This document shows positions 1 to 13,900 of a DNA stretch of 64,000 nucleotides, one piece after another. Position 1 is the first letter of the stretch. The number at the start of each line of letters is the position of its first letter. This stretch comes from Liolophura sinensis (Eukaryota; Mollusca; Polyplacophora; Chitonida; Chitonidae): positions 22,279,295 to 22,343,294 of the forward strand of contig NC_088298.1 of the NCBI RefSeq assembly GCF_032854445.1. The letters are read 5' to 3'. The notes beneath the pieces are model-generated. The model worked only from the letters and a program-made list of their open reading frames with translations. It was not told where the DNA came from and did not search any database. The position numbers and the translations under genes are program-made.

Positions 1-149
1 AAAGGCCTTATTGGCTGATGGCTGGTATAAGAATGTCTGTGTGGACACATAGATACAAGATCAGTGTGAAATCATGCTAGTGGTGAGAAGTTGGCGAGAT
101 GTCATCAGTTGTATTTGGCCGTGGAACTGTGAAATCAGTCATTTGTGAT

Positions 150-745
150 TAACCGAGAAGAAAATTTAAAAACATGCCGCTGTAGGCTGAAAAGAGCACA
201 TTTTTTTATATCTGGTAGTGCCTGCTGCATAATTTTGCGATTTTTCCTGGCCATACACATAAAGCCTGAAAACGGTAAAGCTGGCATAAATCGCATAAGT
301 CCATCGCATCCTCCATCTTTAACACACTGTACTTTATGTTGGGGGTGTGTTGCCTCTCAGCCAATGAGATTCGTTAAAACAGCCGGCTTGTTTGTGCAAA
401 CTCGGAACCTACAACCAAGATTCAGGTTTCCCCTTCGTCAAGCGGAAATCATGGAAGCAACGTGAAGTACTGGCGGTTGGCAGGCCACGTACATTTTTTA
501 CTGGAAATGTACGAACTCCACTTCGGCGGTTTCCGATGGAAATTCTCCTCCTAACACAGAAGACTTCAGACCTAGTTCTTAGGCAAAATGGAGTCGCCCG
601 CAGCGGATTTTGGCGCTGAATTTATTTATAATTTATCCACTTGAGGTACACATTAGAAATTTTTTTATGGCATGCACATGCGAGGAAATGCATACTATTT
701 TTAATGGTATTTGTTTGATATTGAAGCTTTCTTCTCCTTTAACTG
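150..745 (-). repeat. MITE family M1, copy 1
   Basis: A dispersed element of about 590 bp, opposite in orientation to the copies at 36890 and 56395. Its ends are inverted repeats of the form TTAAAGGAGAAGAAAA. TA at both borders of the copy at 36890 fits a TA target site. It contains a CCAAT box (GCCTCTCAGCCAATGAGA). Confidence 0.75.
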
Positions 746-902
746 AGTGCTAAATTGTAAGCAGTGGCAGTCACAGTGTACATACATGTACAGGTGTGGG
801 GTATTTTCTGATTATTAAGAGGTGTAGGTCTCAGGATATCATTAGTTGTTGTTTACTTTCCTATTTTGGTGTTTTTCTGTGTTAACTTTCACCTTGTTAT
901 CT

Positions 903-1075
903 GTGCCAAAAATGGTGTTCACAAGTGAGAGGTTAGAGCAAGGAACCATGACTGGTTAGCCCAGTATAATGTGACTGGATGGGGTGTCATGTCTGGTGTC
1001 TTCGACATGATGCTTCATTGGTGGCAGGACTTTAGTATATGGCCTCAACCTGCCAAAAAAATACTCAATAGACCC
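903..1075 (+). repeat. SINE family S2 body fragment
   Basis: Contains GTATAATGTGACTGGATGGG and GTGTCATGTCTGGTGTCTTC, the body shared with 5870-6010 (-), 20150-20400 (-), 22850-22960 (-) and 40135-40270 (+). A tail of the form AAGCACAATGTTAAACCCCA follows at 1340. Confidence 0.6.
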
Positions 1076-1912
1076 TTAATGACCCTAAATTTCGTCCATG
1101 ACTAACTTGCCCATTTTTCTTGACAGTGAGAAATCTATTAATTTCAGAAGTCTAGAGTGTTTATTAGGTTTGCATTGAACATGGGATGATATTGTATTGC
1201 AAAGTTTCAGCACAGAAAATACAATTTTCTGACATTTATTTGCCTAAGCAAAATGCACATTTGTGGATGATATTTATGGTCATTCAGGGTATGTACTGAC
1301 ATCTAATGACACCTTGTCATTATACGGCTGAAAAATGATCAAGCACAATGTTAAACCCCAAGCATACGTGTGCATACTTCGTCGTCAGCTTACAACATCC
1401 TTATGCGGGCAGAACGCCCAGATGTGTGTTTTCTTGAATAAGTTTATGCCTGAAAACAGTTCATTGTATTGGGATATTTATTCCATTTTCAACAAAAGCA
1501 TGGCCGTTTTTTTTTTTAGTTGTGTTTTGGTTTTTTTGAGTTTTCCAGATATGTTTTTTTTTAAGCAAGTTCGTCCCATTGCATACATGTAGCTTTTCCA
1601 TGACGAGTTACCGATACCAAATGCGTTATAGGCCATTTTGTCTGTTTTCAACAAAATTTTGGCTGTTTTTTTGTTGTTTTGGAGTTTTCTGTGCTCCTGT
1701 GCTAATAATAAGGTGTAAAACACCAATCAAATAAATCAATAAATTCAGTTGAATTAAAACTTTGTGGGTGTATTGTAACCTTTTCCAAATTGGATAAGAT
1801 TCCTGAGATATACCAAAACATGCGTATATGACTGGTGTCAAATTTGTTTAGGGTTAAGAGTATATGTGTAGCTGATTAGACATATTTTTTTCTTTCTTCT
1901 CCACTTTCCCAG

Positions 1913-1996
1913 GGGTTGTGGCTGACCCCTCAGACTTTTGCTGGTCTAGGCACGCCTTCATCCTGCAGCTCTGGTACCTGCAGACTTCCTAATCAG
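1913..1996 (+). CDS. BET-like gene, first exon in window (linker)
   Basis: There is a pyrimidine-rich acceptor before 1913 and a GTATGT donor after 1996. Only one frame is open through the 84 nt, and it joins in phase 0 to the next exon. It encodes 28 residues rich in Ser, Gly, Thr and Cys with no recognised domain, fitting the linker before a BET second bromodomain. It is the weakest of the nine exons because it has no conserved motif. Confidence 0.6.
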
Positions 1997-4900
1997 GTAT
2001 GTATGAAGCCCGTTTATAAGAATCCAAGTTTTACCATCCTGCAAAAACACATTCAGTTTTATTTTAACTTTTTGAATTTAAAATACTTTTAAATACATTT
2101 TAGCCCATTACTGCAGTGATGTCATTCAGGTGATAACGATTTTAGTATCAGCAGCAAAACATGGTGTTATTTATTTTCTTATTTGATTGATGTTTACGCC
2201 ATACTCAAGAATATTTCACTTATACAACGGCGGCCAGTGGTGGGAGGAAACTGGACACAGCCCGGGGGAAACCCACGACCATCCGCAGTTTGCTGGAAGA
2301 CCTTCCAGCTGGAGAGGAAGCCAGCATGAGCTGGGCTTGAACTCACAGCGGCTGCATTGATGCATAAAATCTTAAAACTACCTATGAAAAGTTCATGTAA
2401 TGTTAAAGGTAAGATGTTTGCGAATCCCAGGGGCATGTGTGGACAAGTGGTTAACATACCAGCGGGGCACAGTAACTCTCCCCAATGCGGTCGCTGTGAG
2501 TTCAAGTCCATTTTATGATGGCTTTCTCTCCAGCTATATGTGAGAAGGTCTGCTAGTTTGGTGTTATAACTCTGAAACCTCTCTGTGAGTTCAAGTCATA
2601 TGATGGCTTCCTCTCCGGTCTATGTGAGAAGGTCTGTCAGCATGGTGCAAAAACTCAGAAGCCTTTTACTGCTGTGAGTCCAGCACATGCTGGCTTCCTC
2701 TCCTTTCGTACATGGAAAGGTCTACCAGCATGGCGCAATAACTTAGGAACCTCTCAGTAATGCGGCTGCTGTGAGTTCAAGCCCAGCTCATTCTGGCTTC
2801 CTCTCCAGTCAATGTGGGAAGGCCTGCCAGCAAGCATTGTTTTGCCGACAGCTTTGCCCAGTTTCCTCTCACCATAATCCCGGCTATATACCTCAGTATT
2901 AGTGAATTATCCTTGAATACAGTGTAAACTACCAATCAAATAAATGGATTGTATGAATCCCTGCATGCAGGAAACTATCTTTGTTTATAATACAGGAATT
3001 CCAGAAGCTTTTTGCATGGGAAGAACAACTTCCACTGCAAATTATGCAACTTTTTTTTGTCAGTCTACTAAGAATAATGCTGTCAGAACAGATTTGAATA
3101 AACATCTAGCAAACATGCACAAGGTTTAAAGATGTACACTATAAATGAAAATTGTGGAGATTGATTCTATGTTACCCCAAAAGTTGCATTTATAAAGGCA
3201 ACTAAAATGTCTTAAAATATTGTTTTGTTTTTTTTTTGTGCTGAAACTAACCATTTTTTCTGGAGGATATCATCCTACTTGCCAAACAATTTTCAAAATA
3301 CCTGTCTGTGATTAAAGTAGAACGTTAATAATTAGGCAGAATTGACAGCTTGGTGATGGGTGAAATTTTTGTCATTGATCCTGTATGTTTTCATTTATAT
3401 ACATTTTGTAGTTTGTGGTTTTAACTATTCTTCTCATCGTGATTATTGTGATGGATTAAATAATTAGCTGATTAATATAAAGAATGTTCTTGTTGTTTAG
3501 ATGTCCAAAAAGAAGGAAAAAAAGAAGGAAGGTCTCAATTATTGCAAAGTCATTTTGAAAGAACTACTTGCGAAGAAGCATGCTGTGAGTAACTTATGGC
3601 TTTGCATCAAGGGGTTAATGGGGTACCATCGTACATGTGTCATGGAAAGACTTGAACAAATCCATACATGCATTGATAAAGGTGCTCACAGGGAGTTTAA
3701 AAACCACAACTCTGTTTTCGTGATGTTGCACAATCAAGATAGCACAGTTCAGTGTGAGCAAAACTGCAAACAAATTGCAAAAAGTGTACAGTTTAGTAGT
3801 CAGCATATACCCAGGTGATTTTTCAGACTAGCCCAAATAATTTCCTTTAACAAAATATGAAGTCTGTCTACACGTTATCATCCAAAATTGGTAATAAATT
3901 TCATCAAATTTATAACGCAACTTGCTTTATAACTTTTTCAGACTTTAGAATCTGATACTTTCTGAAAGGCAGTAATTTGAGCTATTCTGAGAAAATGGAG
4001 AAAATTTCTTTTTATTTGCGAATATGAATACTTTGACCAAGGTCTTCGGTATAGCTTCTTGTAGTGTACGTTGTATACCTTGTGTTTTTTATTTTGATGG
4101 TGCAGAGCTATTCTTGGCCCTTCCTCAAACCTGTGGATGCCAGTGTGTTAGGATTGAAAGACTACCATCAGAGAGTGAAGACCCCCATGGACCTGGGCAC
4201 TGTCAGCGTGAGTTTCACTTTGTTCTCCAGTATTGTCCCCACTTGCTTCAAATTCTGACCTGCAGGAATTTCTGTACAGCTGACATGGCCTTTGTATTGA
4301 CAGTGTGTCAAACAGTGGGCTGATTAGAACACGTCAAGACAAACAAATCCATTTCAAGTTCTCATTATGAATCAAATTAAATTTTGTATTTACCTCCGGC
4401 GTTAAGAATGCAGGCATATAAAGGTAGGTGGGAAAAAGTTAGATGTCACAAAATTGAGAAGGCTGCATTCATCGAACTTCAAAATTCGATGAATGCAATT
4501 ATTTTCAAATGTCTTGGCGTGAATGATGTTATCTGCTTTTGTCTCTGTACACTTCATGTATTCAGGGACCAGTAGATATTCTCTGGTGAATTGCATGAAA
4601 AACATGTGATGTTACATAGTGTAAATCTTCAAACTTTTCAACCAATAAAGCATTTTTTTCAGTGGAATTCACGCATTCAATTATTATGAAAATGATATCG
4701 AAATTGATATGTTTGTGTTGTTAAAGATGCAAGTTTCATAAAACTGGACAAAGTATTTCTCTACATCCCATAGTTCTCTCAGAATGTTTCAAAATTTTGG
4801 CAGCAGAGGTGGTTGAAAAGGTTGAGGAATTAGGTTATTGACAACATTCCATGTTGGAAATTTTGTCAGCTTGACCAAAAACGGTTCAGTTAAAGGGATA

Positions 4901-7900
4901 CAGAATCAACACTGATTGGCTGACAATGGATATAGCATTTCCTGGGTTAAACCCTACAGGCTTGGTCACGCTTGAATAAATCTGCCATACCTAAAGTTCA
5001 GCTGAGGCTCGGCAAAGCCTGAACTTGACTATTTCTAACACCAGCCAATCAGAATAGATTGTGTATCCCTTTAAGACAAAATAATTGTCTGTGTTGTGCT
5101 GTTCAGATTGCTGAATCCTGTAAATAAAATATAGTTTACTGCATTTCACCTGAAGTTAAGCATTTTTCAGGTGACACATTTTGAGAGGTCCTGATTGATT
5201 GATACATCATATGGAGCCACAAAAAGTTTTGTCTGAAGCCTGATTACTTTCTTATTGGATATGCTGGTATAAAAAATATCATTTTAAGGTCTATTGTAAT
5301 TCTTCAACTTTTTCGCATGTTTGCAAGGTGTTTATTCAAGTATATTATGAAGGCATTATTCTCGGCAGAAGACTGATAAAATTATACTTTCTGTGAAGCC
5401 CTGAAAGTAGCCAACTGAACTAATGTAGTTTTGTCCTATAACGTCCCATTTAAAGGGTGCATAAATTGCACTGAAAGTTGCTCTTTCATATGCAGCATAA
5501 AACATCAATCAGTCATATGCGAGAAGCTTGAGGAATTAGGGTATATATGAGAATGCAGTCATTTATACTGCAAATTTTAGGTCTTTTAACATATTGTATT
5601 TAAATAAGAGCTGTATTTCATGTTTCAGAGAAAATTACACCATGGAGAGTATAGGGATCATAGAGAGTTTGCGGAGGACGTGCGTTTGATCTTCACAAAC
5701 TGTTACCGGTATAATCCCTGGCAAAGTAATGTTGCCAACATGGCCAGGAAGTTGCACGTAAATACTTAAAATGTATAGGAATCTCTGCTCTGAGTTTTAC
5801 GTCGTACTTTACAATTTTTCAGTCATTTGATGACGAGGTGTTGACGATTAGGTGTGTGTACATTTACTTCATCTCCTGCTGGCAGGACGAGTCCATGCGG
5901 CCAAAGTGCTGCAGCCACTGAAGTATCATGCCGAAGATGCCAGATATGACACCATACATGACACCCCACCCAGTCACATTGCAGTTAGCATTAGGCCACT
6001 GAAGCGGTCTCAAGTTCCTTAAAATTGGGCCTGATACTGTGAATTGCAATGAAAAATTGGCCAACATGGACCAACATTGGTGGCATGGACCAACATTGGC
6101 GGCATGGACCAACATTAGCCAACATGGATCAGCATTGGTGGCATGGACCAACATTGGCGGCATGGACCAACATAGGCCAACATGGACCAGCATAGGCCTA
6201 CATGGACCAACATTGGCGGCATGGACCAACATTGGCGGCATGGACCAACATTGACCAACATGGACCAACATTGGCGGCATGGACCAACATTGGCGGCATG
6301 GACCAACATTGGCCAACATGGACCAACATTGGCAGCATGGACCAACATTGGCCAACATGGACCAACATTGGCAGCATGGACCAACATTGGCCAACATGGA
6401 CCAACATTAGCGGCATTGACTCGCCCTGCCACAAGATGGCACAATATATGCACACACACCTAATGGCACGTCATCATCGTATGACAGCAAAATTGTTAAG
6501 TACGATGTTAAACCCCAATCGTACAAACACACACACACACATATAAACTAAAAATGACCTTAAATTTCATCCATGACGAAAGTTGCTCATATTCCTGATT
6601 CTTAATAACATTCTACTGATGAGAAAGGTTTTGATGTTTGTTTGGAAGGTGGGATGATATCCTACTGAAAAAAATGCAAGTTTCAGAGAAAGAATCGACA
6701 AAGAAAAATTTAAATACTTACTTTGCCTTTGTGGAAATTTGAGGCGGTTGAGGGGATTTTTGTACATGAACGTGAACCCTGCAAGCGGTACATCTCTGAA
6801 GCCAGACAGGATATACATTTATGGCATATTTGTCTTCTAGGAAGTGTTTGAAAGGAAATACGCATCCGTAGCTGATGATCCACCAGCTCCCCCACAGAGA
6901 TCTCTGTCAACTCGGGCTCCCGCAGGTCCTCCTTTCTCCGACCCGGCTTCGGACAGTCTGATCCCGTTTTGCTCAGTCGAGGAGCAATGTGACAGGCAGT
7001 TGAGAGAATTACAGGTGAGGGCTAGTGGGTTTTGATTTGGGACCATAGAAACACCAGCAAGAGTGACCTCATTAATGAAGCAGTATTAATTAAAAGAAAA
7101 GATAAAACTAGACCCAATGTATATATGCAGAGATAAAGCATTCCACGGGAAACTTCAAAGGCAGAAGTTTTTATTAGCTTGCCGTATGATTAGCTCTCCT
7201 TATGAAGTATGGAGAGATATTGTGAGAGGGGGACCAGATGCTATTGGGGGCAGTAGTGGTGTCCAGTTTGGTTAAAGTTTTTGGCCAATCATAGGGCTGC
7301 AGTGACCACCCATAGTACTTAGGTAGATACACAAATATAAAAATATCAGTGGACAAGTTTTTCAGTAACTTGCCCAAGTGTCATTGGTTTACTCTGAATA
7401 CTCGTTCATTCACCAACAAAACTCAGCCATCGTACAGGTGAAAAACTCTTGAGTGTTGCCTTATATATTAATTAATCAATCAATCAATCAATTAGTTAGT
7501 CAGTCAATCAGTCAAATGCAATCTGACATATCTGCAGGCTGCTGAAGGATTAGGGATTCAAAATGTGAAAGCGATAAGAAAGGAATTACAGAAACTCAAG
7601 GAGCTGGAGTCAAAACTCAAACTCAACATCCAGTCCCGCCGAGAAAAGCTCAGGCTGCTTCGTGATGACAAGAACCTGAATAAGTCTGTTAATAAGGTAA
7701 GAAACTGGAAAGTTGGCCTAGTGGTTAGTCCGCTAGCGCAGCACAGTGATCCAGAAGCCTTTCACCAATGCGGTCGCCGTAAGTTGAAGTTCAGCTCATC
7801 CGGCTTCCTCTCTGAAGGTCTATCTGCAGCCTTTAGATGATCATTATGGGTTTCTCTCTTTCCTCCTACCAAGATTCTGGCTTCCGTCGAAATAAATAAA

Positions 7901-10900
7901 TCTAATTTGCCAGTATAATGAATAAATAAATAACCACAGCATACTGGTATGCTGCCTTGTTAATGCAAAATGGGGCATCATGATTTGTGTCTGTCTAGAT
8001 GGGTTTGTCATTTTGTTCACTTGTTTTGGGAGGAGATGTAATCTTTTGAGCAAGATATCTCCAAAAAACTAAGGCTTCTAATTTGATACTTTGCCACTAT
8101 TTTCTTAATGTGATTAATGTTAAAAAACGATTTTTTTCTCCATTTTTTATCACTTTAGTGGCCTAGTTTTGGCTATTTATCAACGGTTGCATGAGGCCAT
8201 TAGCTATTTATCAATGGTTACGTGTGGCCAATGGCTATTTATCACCAGTTACGTGAGGCCATTGGCTATTTATCACCATGTACATGTGGCCATTGGCTAT
8301 TTATCACCATGTACGTGTGGCCATTGGCTATTTATCACCGGTTATATGAGTCCATTGGCTATTTATCACCGTTTACTTGTGGTCATTGGCTATTTATCAC
8401 CGGTTACATGAGGCCATTGGCTATTTATCACCATGTACATGTGGCCATTGGCTATTTATCACGGGTTATATGAGTCCATTGGCTATTTATCACCATTTAC
8501 ATGTGGCCATTGGCTATTTATCACCAGTTACACGAGGCCATTGGCTATTTATCACTGGTTACATGAGGCCATTGGCTATTTATCACCATTTACATGTGGC
8601 CATTGGCTATTTATTACCGGTTACATGTGGCCATTGGCTATTTATCATCATTTACATGTGGCCATTGGCTATTAATCACCGGTTACATGTGGCTATTGGC
8701 TATTTATCACCGGTTACATGAGGCTATTGGCTATTTATCACCATTTACATGTGGCCATTGGTATTTATCACCGGTTACATGTGGCCATTGGCTGTTTATC
8801 ATCATTTACATGTGGCCATTGGCTATTTATCACTAGTTACATGTGGCTATTGGCTATTTTTCACCGGTTACGTGAGGCCATTGGCTATTTATCACCATTT
8901 ACATGTGGCCATTGGCTATTTATCACCAGTTACATGTGGCCATTGGCTATTTATCACCAGTTACATGTGGCTATTGGCTATTTATCACTAGTTACATGTG
9001 GCCATTGGCTATTTATCACCAGTTACATGTGGCTATTGGCTATTTATCACCAGTTACATGTGGCTATTGGCTATTTATATTTGAAAGATTAATGCATTTT
9101 ATCTGCTTGTTTGTGACGCAGTTAACACAGTGGATCACCAGGTCTGCCCGGGAGAGTTTTCCTTCGTGGGTGTCGGGAACAAATGAGGGTGGGAGGCTAC
9201 AGAACGCACAGGATCCAGACCCCTCCTATACCCAGTCGATGAACATCATGCCACACTTATCTGATCAGCTTGGAGAACAACTTATCACACCTGTACAAAT
9301 TGCTGGGAATTCAGGAGCCCAGACAGTCAAACAACAACAACTACCATTGGATGAACAGTTTTTAAATTTGCATTTATTACAGAACATTTTGGGGCCAGTG
9401 GGTTTGCCAAATCCAACACCATTGTTGCAAAGTGGTCCCCATCAGGCTGATGCAGTAGGATGCGCACAGGGGCCATGGCAACCATTGCCACAAGGCGTGG
9501 CATTGAGAGAAACACAGCAGCAGGTGCTACAATTGCCACAAGTTGGGCCACAAACTTCACAGCGGCAACCCTCATCACCATTAAGGGATTTATTAAATCA
9601 ACCTACATTATTGCAAAGACAACAAGTGGTACAACAACAACAAGAAGCTCTGATAACCTCATTCCATCCAATGCAGCCATCATCGACAACTGAACTGCAG
9701 CAGCCACAGACTACTCCCAGTTCAACTCCTGTAGAGCGCGGACAAAATCCTGAGATAAACATCAAAAAAGACTCAACAAAGCAACAACAACAACAACCAA
9801 ACAACGTTAAAGACATAACCCCTGTGGGAGTAGACATACCTGTAGATATTGGGGCACAGTTTCCTGTGAGCGTTTTCGCCAGCGATGGCAGCGGTAAGTT
9901 GGTCAAAGTTAATCAAGTCACAGAGATTTTTCAGTGTGTGTTTTGTGCCAAGATGTTTTCATCGCAGGAGTTTCTTGATAAGCATTTGGAAGGGAAGCAC
10001 GAAGACGATGTGATCAAATTAGAGAAGCGAGCATCAGTGGCCACACCCAAAGCTCATACCAGACCAGTGGGTGCATGCAAGAGAAGTAGAGGCCAAGATA
10101 AGAATAACTCTGGCCAGTCATCAGACAATGACGCAATGTCAGACAAAAGGATTTTATCAGATAAAGATGTTATAATTGTAAGCTTTGAGAACATGTCGTC
10201 GGTCAACAATCCTGCTCAGACAGATGTTATTGTGTTGGGTAAAGAGCCAGCGCACACACCTGCTTTCTCGACAGATGAAGATGTGCAACTCGCCCGTATA
10301 TCATCGCTGAGGCCAAAGCAAGTAAGATCATTTCTATCATAAACGACAAGTTTGGATACAAATATACAATAAATTTTTTTTCTTTTTTTTTGGGAACTGA
10401 ATATTCTGTTACACTAAATGTCAGAGAAAACGAAAGAACATTAAACACTGTCCAGGAAAATAGTTTGATTTTTTTCTTCAACATGGTAAAATGGTTTTGA
10501 AACTTTGAATTCTACAGTAGCCCTTTCTGACCATATAAGGATTTCATCATTCAAAACGATGTATAAGTACATTGGCTGAATAGGCGTTCAAACAAACTAA
10601 CTGGCCCTGCTGGCACAGTTGGTAGAGCGCCTGCTTTAGGAGCGGTAGATCCAGGATCAATCCTGGGTCGAGTCACACCTAAGACTTTAAAAGAGGAAGT
10701 TGCAGCTTCCTCGTTTGGCGTTCAGCATGAAGGGGATGGTACAACGACTGGTTGAAGCGTATCAGTATAATGGCTCGGGCAGGGCGGCTTACTTGCCTTC
10801 GGTGAGGCGTCTCAGTGAAGCAGCACTATATAAAAGAGGGGTGGAAATCCGTACTGCAACAAGGAGGCACATTACATACATTCTAATGATTCCTTCGTCG

Positions 10901-13900
10901 TCATCTGACTGAAAAATTGTTAAGCACAACATTAATCCCCAAGCATTCACTCACTCACTCACTCAAACAAACTACTTTAAGCAAAAAGTGTAGTTATGAC
11001 CTACAGCCCAGCTTACAAACTAATGTTTTAAAACCATTTTACTCAGGTGGAAAAATTCCAGAAAAAAAAAGGTTATCAAACTATTTTTGCCATATATACT
11101 GTAAATGTTTAACCTTTTCAATCATTGCAGAACATTTGATGGTTTAAAATTATTATGAAAATGATACTAATAATGATTCCTTTGTGTTATTAAAGATGAA
11201 AGCTTCATAAAACTGTGCAAAATTATTTTTCTACACCCCATAGTTCTCTAAGAATATTTCATAATATTGGTTGCAGAGGCAGTTGAAAAGGGTGAAGAGT
11301 TAGGGTAATCTTTGTGTTAGTGTTTTCTTTGCCCTTTTAAACCTTGCATATTTCAAAGCCAGCTATATACTATAGCTATATACTACAAATTGTCAGGTAC
11401 ATACTGGGCAGTCTATATAGATGTGCTATGTTAAAAGTGTGACATTCATCATTACAACCCTACCTCTCTAAAAAGGGGGCGATGGACATGCAATGTACAT
11501 CTGTCTAATCTCTCTGATTGCATATTTGTTTAACTCTCATTCCTCAACCATTTTGCATATGAAGGAGCAATTTAGTGCATATTTTAGTGCAATTTAAGCA
11601 TATTTTTAATTAGGATTCGAAGACAAAACTACATTGGTGGGATTCACACAAAATATAATTTTATCAGTCAACACAGAATAAAGCCTTCAGGATATGCTTG
11701 AATAAACATGTTTGCAAACATGCGGAAAGGTTGAAGAACTACTGTAAGTAGCCCTTTCATTTTAACAACCTTCGGATCGTTGTGAGCTTTCCCCGGGCTC
11801 TGCCCAGTTTCCTTCCACCATAATGCTGGCCGCTGTCATATAAGTGAAATATTCTTGAGTATGGCATAAAACCCCAATGAAATAAGTAAAATAAATTTCA
11901 TTTGAACAGCTGTACATGTCTTGGATTTTGGTCTTTGGTTTGCTTAGTCCCCAAGGAATAAGGTTGAATGTACTAATGAGGAGTCCACATCAGCAAGTGG
12001 GGAGGCAAACAACGGCAACAAGAGCAAGAATGAAGAGGACACAAGTTATGCAGAATGTGACATTTGTGGGAAGCATTTCCTTTCTCCCGATTTCCTGGTC
12101 AAACACATCAACAGGAGGCATGGAAAGGTTCAATCAGATTCACAGAGGGGGCGGTCAACCAAGTTGAATAGTGTAGACGTCAGCTAAGTTCTTTCACCTG
12201 TAGTTTTACCTGTGACACATATAAGAGTTCGTCAGTAACTTGCCAAGGATCAGTGGTTTACTACAAGCACTTCAGTTTCCTCCATGTATAAAGCTTGCTA
12301 CCATCTTGAAAGTGAAAAATTCAACAGTATGGCAATTAAAAGCAATCAGCGGGTAAATATTTGCATTAAAAATGTAGAAAACATAAGGATTACATAAAGT
12401 TAAGAGTGCGAAAGATAAATGTAATCTTCAATATTTTTTTCGTCTTTTCTTTAAAGAGAAATACACTTGAAAATGATTTTTGTATGGTGGATAGTTTGGA
12501 CCACCTGTCCTCTTGGTATGTATCATGTTTGTGTAATAATGTTATAAATGATTATGTAACATGTATTTAATAAATACATGTGTACTAGAATTGCGGTCTT
12601 CCCAGCTGACAAACGTGTTCTTATTCGATATTGATCATAGTTTATATTATTAGTAAATATATAATATTGTATGTATTATATTGATAAATATTATTGTAAT
12701 TCACATCAAATGCATTTGTTCAAATAAATTTATTAAACATGTATTACATGCTTATTTGGAACATCATTTTGCAAAGACATGCCAAAATACCAAAAGGTGG
12801 TCCCATATACCCACCATGCATAAAAATTTTCAAATGGCCTTCTCTGATGAAAGAGAAGTTGAAAAAAAATATTAGAGTGACATGGGCACCCGAAATCTAG
12901 ATTTAAAAAAAAAAATCTGAGTGTGATTTGTTAACAAAGGTTTAAAGTTCGTTCACAAACAAAATCACACATACCAAAAGGTGGTCCCATATACCCACTT
13001 TTTTCAAATCTTCTTTCCTACAGAAAGCAAAAATTAGAAAAAATCTCGAATCCCATATTTACAAGATAAGTTTTCACATTCTTTCATCTGATTTTGGCAT
13101 GAATTTTATGGTTACTTCTCCTTTAATGCAAAGAGTCATGTAATTTGTAACAAAAAGTCGATTCACTTTTTTTGTTAGGATTATACGGAAACTGCCTTAA
13201 TGCAGAACAGAATTGACACCCTCAGTTCAAAAGATTAAATTGAATGTAGATTTAGTACTGTAGCTATCCTACTGACATGACTGATCTTTGCTGATGAAAA
13301 TCAAAATCAAATCAAATCCATAATGGGGCAAAATATGGTGGCTTTGTAGAATCATTTTCTGGTGGTATTATATGTCCTTGTTAGTTTATGCTAATTAGTT
13401 TGCTGAATTTAATTACAAATCAATTAAATTACAGGAACTATGTGTAAATAACAGAAAAAGTTAATTTCTTCTTCATTTTTGACATAATAAGTTCAAGGAT
13501 GCTTTTCATTGTTTTTGTTGGCCGAGAGGGTTACCATGCCTGTGCAGCGTAGTGACCCAGGTGCCTCTCACCAATGTGGTCGCTGTGAGTTCAAGTCTAG
13601 CTCGTGCTGTCTTCCTCTCCGACCGTTAGTAGGAAGGTCTGCCAGCAACTTGCTGATGGTTGTGGGGTTTTTCCGGGCTCTGTCTGGTTTCCTCCCACCA
13701 TAAAGTTGGCCGCCAGCGTATGAGTCAAATATTCTTGAGTACGGCATAAAACACCATTCAAATAAATAATTGTTCTTGAAACCCTTGGTGGAAATAACGG
13801 TCTGACAGAGCGCACTTATGTAGTCTTGCATAAATGTGGACAACCCTGCCCAAGGACTACACATAAAAATGGCTATTTCTCCCACTTTCAGACCAGTGAT

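Noticed and set aside
2944-3129. 61-codon frame with [20 protein letters not shown]-like sequence that suggests a zinc finger
   Set aside because: The right half matches the M4 MITE (AATAAACATCTAGCAAACAT) and the left includes the end of a SINE. There is no C2H2 spacing.
5864-6546. Cys/Trp/Met-rich repetitive frames on both strands (up to 177 codons), resembling a repeat protein or metal-binding peptide
   Set aside because: Translation of the ATGGACCAACATTGG array in the BET-like intron. Both strands are open equally, as expected for stop-free tandem units.
8169-9092. Several + strand frames of 80-124 codons rich in Trp, Tyr and His
   Set aside because: Periodic translation of the 31-bp minisatellite. 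The true exon begins after the acceptor at 9121.
10608-10680. Possible tRNA gene (TGGCACAGTTGGTAGAGCGC plus B-box-like segment)
   Set aside because: The arms do not pair into a convincing full cloverleaf, and the segment continues into a SINE body and tail, so it is a tRNA-derived SINE head.
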